Source: Planctomycetota bacterium (lineage in GTDB: Bacteria; Planctomycetota; UBA1135; GCA-002686595). Taken from it: DNA of 64,000 nt. The notes beneath the pieces were generated by a model, which did not search any database, was not told the DNA's origin, and saw nothing but the letters and a program-made list of their open reading frames with translations. The position numbers were made by a program, and so were the translations under genes. Shown here piece by piece: positions 26,200 to 32,679 of this stretch (the stretch's first letter is position 1; every line of letters starts with the position of its first letter). The stretch lies in NCBI GenBank assembly GCA_029259595.1, contig JAJDEW010000004.1, positions 62,001-126,000 of the forward strand, given 5' to 3'.

Positions 26200-26439
26200 T
26201 TAGAGCCGAGCGTGGGTCCCGTCGCAGAACGGAGCGTTGCCGCTGCGCTTGCACGTGCACCACGCGACGCGCTTCGTCTCGGTGAGCTCGACTTCGATCG
26301 GCTCGTAGTCGGTACCCTTGTGCGAGCCGTCGCAGAAGGGCTGCGCCGCCGAGCGGCCGCAGCGGCACCAGTACTTCGTGCCGGGTTGCTCCTCGACGAC
26401 GTTGGGCATGCGCATGGGGATCGGGCGGTCGTCGGTCAT
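26200..26439 (-). CDS. Double CDGSH iron-sulfur domain protein
   Basis: 79 residues with two complete CDGSH motifs: CRCGRSAAQPFCDGSH and CTCKRSGNAPFCDGTH. Each follows C-x-C-x2-S-x3-P-x-C-D-G-[ST]-H and should bind one 2Fe-2S cluster through three cysteines and one histidine, as in mitochondrial CISD3 and bacterial tandem-CDGSH proteins. Such clusters are redox-active and labile. No signal peptide, so it is cytoplasmic. It is the first gene of the minus-strand run that continues with the TlpA-HEAT protein and the two-component system, and is divergent from the putative selenoprotein gene with 148 bp between. Confidence 0.94.
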   Translation of the reverse strand: MTDDRPIPMRMPNVVEEQPGTKYWCRCGRSAAQPFCDGSHKGTDYEPIEVELTETKRVAWCTCKRSGNAPFCDGTHARL

Positions 26440-26575
26440 CGTTCGGCTCGCGTTCGGGTCGAGAGTGTTGGGGGCAGGGAAGGGACCGCAGAGTGTAGGT
26501 GGCGCAGGTGCCCATTGCAGCCTCCATCGCGTGCAGCCTCCAATGCGATCCGGCCGAACCTCGGGCGGGGGCTGC

Positions 26576-26581
26576 TAGGAT
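26576..26581 (+). promoter_or_regulatory. Possible -10 box (TAGGAT) just upstream of the selenoprotein start
   Basis: TAGGAT, four of six bases matching the sigma-70 consensus, lies six bases before the ATG at 26588. If used, transcription would begin at or next to the ATG and give a leaderless mRNA. No -35 box is recognisable. The same arrangement occurs before 57883. Confidence 0.28.
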
Positions 26582-26587
26582 CGTGGC

Positions 26588-28000
26588 ATGGGTTACCCAC
26601 TTCTCCTGTCCTTGCTCTCCATGACCTTCGTCGTCGTGACGGCCTCCTCGCTGGAGGCCTCACCGGACCCGCAGGACGCCGGCTGGTCGGTCGGTCGCTC
26701 CGTTCCGGACCTGCGTCTGCCGACGATCGATGGTACGCGGACGATAGCGCTGTCCGAGCTGCGCGGAACGAAGCTCTTGCTGATCCAGTTCGCGTCCTGG
26801 TGAGCGGGCTGCCGCAAGCACGTGCCGGTCTGGCACGAGGCCATGCGTGAGCTGCGCGAGGCGGGTGAGCTCGTGGTCGTCGGGATCACCCAGGAGCAGC
26901 ATCCCGATCGGTGTCGCCTCTATGCGCAGTGGCAGGAGTTCGACTGGCCGATCCTGTGGGATCCGTTCAACCTCACGGGCTCGAAGGCGGTGCCGGTCGT
27001 GCTCGCGATCGACGAAGCCGGCTGCGTGCGAGCGATCGGACCCGAGACGGCGTGGATCTACGACGAGTTCCTCGGACTCGAGCCCTTGCAGGCCGTCGCG
27101 CGCTCGGAGGCCGGCAGCGAGCCCGCGAACACGCTCGTCGAAGTCGCGCGCCATGCCCCGGGAAGCTGGGAGCGCGACCACTACGAGGCCTTGTCCGCGC
27201 TCGTGTGGGGCACGTCCGAGAGCCTCGACGGACCGCTCGATGTGCTCGCTCGCCACGCCGCCGAAAGGCCCGCGGACGCCGCCTTGGCCTTCCGCGCGGG
27301 GGTCGCCCATCGTCTGCGCTACGACTCCCCCGCGGCCCGTCCGCAGGACTTCCAGGCCGCCGTCGATCACTGGCGCCGCGCGCTCGAGCTGCGCCCCGAC
27401 CAGTACATCTGGATGCGCCGCATCCAGCAGTACGGTCCGCGGATGGACAAGCCCTACCCGTTCTACGACTGGGTCGAGCGCGCCCGCAGCGACGTGCGCG
27501 CGCGCGGTGAGACCCCGATCGAGCTCGTCGCCGAGCTCACGCCGGCCGAGCTGTCGGAGAAGAGCGCCTTCCGCGAGGCATCGACGGCCACCGAGCCGGA
27601 TCCGAAGGGAGCGCTGGAGCGGGCCGGCGAACGCTTCGCCGTCGAGTCGACCGTGGCCTTCGCCGCGCGCGGCGCGGAGCCGGTCGCGAGCGTGCACCTC
27701 GCCCTGCGGCCCGTACCCGGGGCGGGCTACCACTGGAACAACGAAGCCGAGCCGCTGCGGGTGTGGCTCGCCGCGGACGGCGTCCGTTTGGCCGAACGCT
27801 CGCTCGTGCATGCCGTCGAACCCGGCACGACGCTGGAGGTCAACTCGGACGAGACGCGACGTCTCAGTTTCGATGCCGCGCTCGAACCCGGCGCGAGCGT
27901 GGGTCGCGTGCAGGGGTACGCCGTCTTCCACGCTTGCGACGAGGCAACCGGTGTGTGCCTCGTCTTGCGCAAGGACTTCGAGGTCCGGCTCGAGCGGTGA
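26588..28000 (+). CDS. Putative selenoprotein: exported thioredoxin-fold (UAGC) / DsbD-alpha-like fusion
   Basis: One reading frame of 470 residues if the TGA at 26801-26803 is read as selenocysteine (residue 72). Signal peptide about 1-24; AhpC/TSA-TlpA-type thioredoxin fold about 33-165 with LLLIQFASW-U-A-G-C-RKHVPVW, so Sec72 and Cys75 replace the usual C-x-x-C; a helical stretch about 175-330 with KPYPFYDWVERAR; then a beta-rich domain from about 351 resembling the DsbD N-terminal domain, with Cys450 and Cys457 in HACDEATGVC. Frame, fold and codon use continue unchanged across the TGA. A SECIS-like hairpin follows. Likely role: disulfide or peroxide reduction outside the cytoplasm. The alternative, a TGC-to-TGA mutation or sequencing error in an ordinary gene, would not explain the hairpin. 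Confidence 0.82.
26804..26847 (+). promoter_or_regulatory. Putative bacterial SECIS element
   Basis: Directly after the in-frame UGA, the RNA can form CGUGCC-GGUCU-GGCACG (26821-26837): a perfect 6-bp stem with the loop GGUCU at 26827-26831. A lower 4-bp stem CGCA/UGCG (26813-26816 with 26844-26847) is joined through an internal loop. The apical loop starts 23 nt after the UGA, inside the range reported for bacterial elements, and GGUCU equals the SelB-binding loop of E. coli fdhF. Confidence 0.72.
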
Positions 28001-28002
28001 TC

Positions 28003-28017
28003 CTGAGAGCTCCTCAG
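28003..28017. terminator. Small hairpin between convergent genes
   Basis: CTGAG and CTCAG (5-bp stem, 5-nt loop) start three bases after the selenoprotein stop and overlap the end of the convergent sulfatase-fold gene. Symmetrical, so it could act on both strands; no U-tract, hence weak. Confidence 0.25.
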
Positions 28018-29456
28018 AGGTAGCCCAGGGAGCGCAGCTCGTCGAGTTGCGCGTTCTCGCGTTCGGTCGCGGGGACCGCGCGTGGCGCCGCGAGGCCATG
28101 GAGCCGAACGAGGCGCTCGTAGTCGTCGAGCAGGCGAGCGAGTTCGGCCATCCGGTCGAACGCGGTGCTGCCCAGGTCGAGCCGCTCGCCCGGATCGCTT
28201 GCGAGGTCGTAGAGCTCGTGCCGGCCTTCGGCGTCGGGGGAGTCCTCGTCCGCGGAGCGGGCCAGCGCGCTCGCGCGCGCTCGCGGCGCGACGTCACGCT
28301 GCACGCGGATCAGCTTCTCGTCCTCGCGAATGACCGCGCGCAGCTCGCAGAGGCCCGGGCGGAGCAGCTCGGCCAAGGCCACGCCGGTCGGCGCCGCGGC
28401 CGTCCAGCCGCCCGCCCGCCGGGTGAGCAGGGAACGACCGTCCGACGCCGGATCGCTCCGTGCGAGCCCGCAGACCTCCCGCAGGCTGGGGAGCACGTCG
28501 ACGAGCGAGACGGGCCGGGACACGCGAGCGGGAGCCAAGCGTCCTGGCGCGTGCAGGACGAGCGGGACGCGCAAGACCTCCTCGTGCAACGTCCAACCGC
28601 TGCCGACGCCGCCGTGCTCGAGCCACTCGACTCCGTGGGTCGACGTGACGATCAGGAGCGTCCGGTCGAGGAGACCACGCTCGCGCAGGCCGTCGACGAT
28701 ACGGCCCAAGCAGGCGTCGACCCGCGCGATCTCGGCGTCGTAGCGCGCCACGAGGTCGAGGAAGCCCGGCGAGCGCGTGACGTCCTCGTCCAGCGCGCCG
28801 GCCTGCGCGCGGAGGTCGTCGAGCGTGAGCGGTCGCGGCGGGATCGAGGCCCGAAAGCGCGCGCGCAGGTGCCCCGGCGGCAGGTGCGGTTCGCGTGCAT
28901 CCGCGAGCTCGACGACCAGCAGGAAGGGATCCGTACGGAGCTCGTCGAGGATGTCGAGCGCTTTATTTGTCACCAGCTCCCCGCTCCAGCGACCCGGGCT
29001 CGAATCCAGCTCGAGCTGTTCGAAGCCGCGCGTGAAGGCGCGGTCGCGCAGGCCCGTGTGGTTCGAGGCCAACCCCGTGCGAAAGCCCGCCCCCAGGAAG
29101 GCGCGCGGCAGCGTCACGAGCTCGGCATGGGGTGTGGCCGCGTGCGGGTCGGTGCTGCCCCCGTTGGTGGGCAGGCGTCCGGTCCAGAGCGCGGCGAGCG
29201 ACGGCTGACCCGACGAGGAGGCGGCCCAGGCGCGCTCGAAGACGACGCCGTTCGCGGCGATCGCATCGAGGTGCGGCGTCGTGGGCAGAGCGTAGCCGTA
29301 GGCGCCGACATGGTCCGCCCGCACGGAGTCGAGCACGACGAGCACGACGTTGCAGGGATCCGCGTCCGTCGCAGTGGTGTCGTCAGCGTGTCGACAGACT
29401 GGCAGTCCGGCCCCGAGCGCCGCGATCCAAAGGACGTGTCGCGCGACGCCTGTCAT
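28014..29456 (-). CDS. Sulfatase-fold exported protein lacking the formylglycine position
   Basis: 480 residues. ATG at 29456 overlaps the stop of the sulfotransferase gene upstream (ATGA) and begins a signal peptide. The core is a sulfatase-like hydrolase: NVVLVVLDSVRADHVGAYGY, then TTPHLDAIAANG. At the catalytic site, where sulfatases have C/S-x-P-S-R-x-x-L-x-TG, this protein reads GQPSLAALWTG, so Gly sits at the nucleophile and Leu replaces Arg; the metal loop is TSTHG instead of SDHG. The C-terminus has the usual sulfatase tail HELYDLASDPGERLDLG and ends in DELRSLGYL. I infer a non-sulfatase hydrolase variant or an inactive binding protein. Translational coupling with an arylsulfate sulfotransferase suggests both handle sulfated compounds. 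Confidence 0.83.
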   Translation of the reverse strand: MTGVARHVLWIAALGAGLPVCRHADDTTATDADPCNVVLVVLDSVRADHVGAYGYALPTTPHLDAIAANGVVFERAWAASSSGQPSLAALWTGRLPTNGGSTDPHAATPHAELVTLPRAFLGAGFRTGLASNHTGLRDRAFTRGFEQLELDSSPGRWSGELVTNKALDILDELRTDPFLLVVELADAREPHLPPGHLRARFRASIPPRPLTLDDLRAQAGALDEDVTRSPGFLDLVARYDAEIARVDACLGRIVDGLRERGLLDRTLLIVTSTHGVEWLEHGGVGSGWTLHEEVLRVPLVLHAPGRLAPARVSRPVSLVDVLPSLREVCGLARSDPASDGRSLLTRRAGGWTAAAPTGVALAELLRPGLCELRAVIREDEKLIRVQRDVAPRARASALARSADEDSPDAEGRHELYDLASDPGERLDLGSTAFDRMAELARLLDDYERLVRLHGLAAPRAVPATERENAQLDELRSLGYL

Positions 29457-31108
29457 GGGGCGTCGGCGTAGAGACTCGCCAGGCGTTCGCTGCGGTAGAC
29501 CGTCCAGCCGCAGCGCGGATCGTCGATCACGATCTCGAAGACGACCTCCGCCGGCCGGTCGTGCGTCACCTCCACGATGCGGGCCCACTTGCGCCCCTGG
29601 GCGGGATGAAAGCCCGGCCTGCCGTCGGGGAGCCGCACCCGACCGCCGTCGGTGACGAGGACGTGTCCGGTGCGCGGGAGCCAGTCGGTCTCCCCGAGGA
29701 AGGGAGTGAAGAAGTGCTCGTCGGGGCGACCGCCCCAGCTCCAGACCTCGCGGAACTCGCCGCGCTCCTCGTCGATGGCGAATTCGACGGCCCGGCTGAA
29801 GCTCTGCTCGGCAGGGACCTTGGGATCCGGAGGCAAGGCGCGGTACTTGCCGTTGTCGAAGAGCAAGAGCGTGCCGTGGGGCGTCACCGTCGCCGCGTGT
29901 TGATGGAAGGGGTACAGCCCGTCGCCGATCGGATCGAGCAGGAGCGGCTGCCAGCGCTCGCCCCAGCCGGTGGGAAAGCCCAGGATCCAGCGCAGTGCGC
30001 CGGTCGTCGGGTCGAGCTTGAAGACGGCGTCCTGGTGATAGCTCGACACGATGAAGCTGTCGTCGCGTTCGTCGTGAAAGACCGAGTTCACGTGGGCCCA
30101 GTCGCGCAGCGGCGCTTCCGGCGTCCCCGCGTGGACGTTCTGCCAGAACCCCGAGTCGAGCGACTCGTAGCCGATGCGATACGGATCGAGCAGGTCGAGC
30201 ACCGGCCAGCGTCGGACGACGGTTCCATCCGGTCGAAACTCGAGGATGACGTCGCCGACGACGCTCGCGGGCATCGGTGGCACGTTCGGGTCCGTTTCGC
30301 TGGCGGGATAGGAGGCGAAAGAGCGCAGCTCGGTGCTGAGGGTCAGGAAGTTGCCCGAGGGGAGCTCGCGCAGCTCGTGATGCAACGTGCCGGCGTCGAT
30401 CGGGATGGCGCCTTCCGGAAGGACCTTGCCGGGAATGCGCGTCGTCGACCAGCGCCGCAGCACGTCGCCGCGCGGGTCCAGCTCGACGACGTCACCGAGC
30501 GTGCCGTGGTAGTAGACGAGGTTGCCGTTCGACAGGCGTTTGGCCTCGCTGATCGCGTGCGGCGCGTCGTAGAACCAGACGATGTCGCCGTGCTCGTCCA
30601 GGGCCAGCAAGGCACCGCGCTGGCGGTCGACGTCACCCTGGTCCGGCCAGCGCACGCACGGAACGAGCGTGAATCCGGGCTCCATGCGCGCGGGACGGCT
30701 GACGGTGACGTGCACGGGAGGGAACCACGCGGGCAGGCCCGGCGTCGTCCAGGTCCAGGGCGCGCTGAAGGAGCGCAGCGTCGGGTCGTCGGGGTCGACG
30801 AGCTCCACGACGAGGGCGTAATGCGTGGCCGGGCGCAAGCCGAGGACCAAGAGCTCGTGCTCCGTCGCGGCGCGCTGCCAGCGCTCGATCGTGCGCGGAC
30901 GTTCCCCGTCGTCGAGGTGGACGCGCACGCGTGCCGTCCGGTTCGTCGTGACGCTGCCCTCGAGGACGAGCGGGCAGCGTGGGTTCGTACCCGGCGTCCA
31001 CTCGAGCCGCAGGAGCTCGGGGGAGCCGCGCGAGCAGCCGGCGAGCGCGAAGAGCAGCCCGACGGCGAGGCGTGAGGCCTGCACCTGGACGAAAAAGAGC
31101 ATCGGCAT
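29453..31108 (-). CDS. Arylsulfate sulfotransferase-family lipoprotein (ASST)
   Basis: 551 residues. Signal peptide ends at a lipobox ALAGC (Cys25). An N-terminal Ig-like part (about 35-125) precedes a six-bladed propeller typical of ASST: HGDIVWFYDAPHAISEAKRL, LHHELRELPSGN, DWAHVNSVFHDERD, SSYHQDAVFKLD and FHQHAATVTPHGTLLLFDNG. ASST enzymes move a sulfo group from one phenol to another through a sulfo-histidine; the histidines of NSV, HHEL and QHAA match the known active-site positions, while the arginine usually found in SSR-x-Q is not conserved (SSYHQ). The donor in this organism is unknown. It is the first gene of a two-gene overlapping unit with the sulfatase-fold gene. Confidence 0.85.
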   Translation of the reverse strand: MPMLFFVQVQASRLAVGLLFALAGCSRGSPELLRLEWTPGTNPRCPLVLEGSVTTNRTARVRVHLDDGERPRTIERWQRAATEHELLVLGLRPATHYALVVELVDPDDPTLRSFSAPWTWTTPGLPAWFPPVHVTVSRPARMEPGFTLVPCVRWPDQGDVDRQRGALLALDEHGDIVWFYDAPHAISEAKRLSNGNLVYYHGTLGDVVELDPRGDVLRRWSTTRIPGKVLPEGAIPIDAGTLHHELRELPSGNFLTLSTELRSFASYPASETDPNVPPMPASVVGDVILEFRPDGTVVRRWPVLDLLDPYRIGYESLDSGFWQNVHAGTPEAPLRDWAHVNSVFHDERDDSFIVSSYHQDAVFKLDPTTGALRWILGFPTGWGERWQPLLLDPIGDGLYPFHQHAATVTPHGTLLLFDNGKYRALPPDPKVPAEQSFSRAVEFAIDEERGEFREVWSWGGRPDEHFFTPFLGETDWLPRTGHVLVTDGGRVRLPDGRPGFHPAQGRKWARIVEVTHDRPAEVVFEIVIDDPRCGWTVYRSERLASLYADAP

Positions 31109-31145
31109 CGGTCGCCAGGATACTCCCGGGGGTCCGCGGGTCCGC

Positions 31146-32414
31146 CTACTTCGCCGGCGTCAGCGTGGCGAGCGTCGCCTTCATGGCATCGAGCTCGGTC
31201 CGCAGCGCGGCGAGCTCGACATCGCGGCGCGCGACCAGCTCGTGGAGACCTTGGATGGCCGCGAGGGCCACGCCGTCCGGATCGATCGTGTCGATCGAAC
31301 GCGCACCCAGGCCGAGGCCGAAGGCCGCGTGGAAGTCCTGGGCCATCGGACCCATGTGGCGCACGGCGTTGTCCTGCGACTTGTAGTTCCAGGTCGTGAT
31401 CGGAACGGCGAGCAGGCGTTCGAGTACTTCGCGCGGTTCGATGTGCTCGAAGTTCTCCTTCGCGTCGCGATCGCTGACGGCGCTCCACGTGCCGCTGCCC
31501 GGAGCGAGGAGCACGCCGGTCGAGGCGTTCGCATCGGAGAACAGACGCACGCCTCCACTGGCGTAGACGTTGAATTCGTCGGGCCGTGAGGAGGGCTTGT
31601 CGCTGAACTGCGAGTCGCCCCAGACGAAGGCGCCAGCGTGCAGGGCCTTGGCGCGGCGTCCGGCCGCGAAACTGTAGGCGCCGAGGGCGTGGTTGTTTTC
31701 CCCGCCGGGAACGGTGGCGAAGTCGTTCTCCGCCCGATTGAGGGATCCGCCGCCGATGCTCGATTGCTCACCGAGGGCGGCGTTGCCCAGGAAGTAGCCC
31801 CCGCCCCCCGCCACGGTGGAGCCCGTACCCGTGGCCCCGTTGCCCGCGCCGCCGCTGACGGTGGCGTAGGCGCCCGAGGCGCGGTTGCCAGCCAACGAGG
31901 GAAGGAAGCCCGTCCCGCCGCCGCCGCCGACGGTCGCGGATTGGCCCGACGCACGGTTGTTGAGGCCACCGCTCACGGTGCTGTAGCGGCCCGTAGAGTG
32001 GTTGGACGAGCCCCCGGCGACGACCGTGGTGGTGTTGACGGAGCGGTTGTCGACGCCGCCTCCGACCACCGCTCCGCCGCCCGAAGCGAAGTTACCGAGC
32101 CCGCCACCGACCGTCGTCTCGCTGCCCGTGGCCGTGTTGTCGCGACCGCCGCCGACATAGGAATGGACTCCGTCGGACACGTTTCCGAGCCCGCCGTCGT
32201 GGGGCGGCGGAAACAGGAGGCCGGGAGCCGGGACGGAGGAGGCGAAGAGGCAGCCGGGACCGTCCTGATCCCGTAGCGCGTCGGCGCAGATCGAGACGGA
32301 GCGGACCGCGGCGCCGGGTCGCGTGACGACCGCGGCAGGCTCCTGGGAGGCGCGGGGCGCGGCGAGCAGGAAGACGGGACAAGCGAGCAGGGCGCTCAGA
32401 CGGGCGAGATGCAT
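31146..32414 (-). CDS. YadA-head-like repeat protein with C-terminal S74 (intramolecular chaperone) domain
   Basis: 422 residues. ATG at 32414 has GAGGA eight bases upstream and begins a signal peptide. Residues about 75-260 are repeats of the form GGxxNxAxGxxSTVxGG, each about 14-16 residues, as in trimeric autotransporter heads. The C-terminal 110 residues are a peptidase S74 domain: SDRDAKENFEHIEPREVLERL, TTWNYKSQ, RHMGPMAQDFHAAFG and DPDGVALAAIQGLHEL. In phage endosialidase this domain drives trimerisation and cuts itself off at the Ser of SDxRxK; the Ser and Lys are present here. The last 25 residues form a coiled coil. No membrane-anchor barrel is seen, so it may be a released or surface-attached trimeric fibre. 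Confidence 0.84.
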   Translation of the reverse strand: MHLARLSALLACPVFLLAAPRASQEPAAVVTRPGAAVRSVSICADALRDQDGPGCLFASSVPAPGLLFPPPHDGGLGNVSDGVHSYVGGGRDNTATGSETTVGGGLGNFASGGGAVVGGGVDNRSVNTTTVVAGGSSNHSTGRYSTVSGGLNNRASGQSATVGGGGGTGFLPSLAGNRASGAYATVSGGAGNGATGTGSTVAGGGGYFLGNAALGEQSSIGGGSLNRAENDFATVPGGENNHALGAYSFAAGRRAKALHAGAFVWGDSQFSDKPSSRPDEFNVYASGGVRLFSDANASTGVLLAPGSGTWSAVSDRDAKENFEHIEPREVLERLLAVPITTWNYKSQDNAVRHMGPMAQDFHAAFGLGLGARSIDTIDPDGVALAAIQGLHELVARRDVELAALRTELDAMKATLATLTPAK

Positions 32415-32445
32415 GGGAAAATTCCTCGGGACAAGGCCAAGAGTA

Positions 32446-32451
32446 ATTCTA
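32446..32451 (-). promoter_or_regulatory. Possible -10 box (TAGAAT) for the S74 fibre gene
   Basis: TAGAAT on the minus strand matches five of six consensus bases, about 32 bases before the ATG at 32414. No clear -35 box. The same hexamer lies upstream of the lipoprotein gene at 63889. Confidence 0.3.
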
Positions 32452-32499
32452 CCCCGCCCGTGGTGAACCGAGGGGGCAGGCCTCGGTTCGCGCACCAGG

Positions 32500-32650
32500 C
32501 AGCTTCAGTGGGCGAGCGGGGCTTCGTGTCGTCCTGCGTCCTTTCGTTTCAAGTCGTGATCGGGACGGCCTGCAAGCGCTCGAAGATCCGGCGTCGAAGA
32601 CAGCCGGATCCGTTCTGGTCGACGATACGACAGGCACAGGCCGGAGGGAC
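32500..32650 (-). pseudogene. Possible decayed, internally deleted copy of the S74 fibre gene
   Basis: Between the two flanking genes the minus strand reads VDQNGSGCLRRRIFERLQAVPITT then a stop. The intact gene next door has RDQDGPGCLF near its N-terminus and VLERLLAVPITTWNYKSQ in its S74 domain. Both words occur in the remnant in the same order, with the repeat region between them missing; after the stop the DNA still resembles the intact gene (CGCAGGAC shared with the CGCAGGAC of KSQD). Too short to be sure; a chance match is possible. Confidence 0.4.
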
Positions 32651-32679
32651 GAGTCTCTTGGCAGGTGGCCGGGGCAGGT

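Noticed and set aside
26822..28000. A separate gene starting at GTG 26822
   Set aside because: It would begin in the middle of a thioredoxin fold, just after the redox motif, and inside the SECIS-like hairpin. The upstream 71 codons in the same frame supply the missing part.
31500..32200. Direct DNA repeats that might be a CRISPR array or mobile element
   Set aside because: They are coding repeats of the GGxxNxAxG head motif, degenerate at DNA level and without constant spacers.
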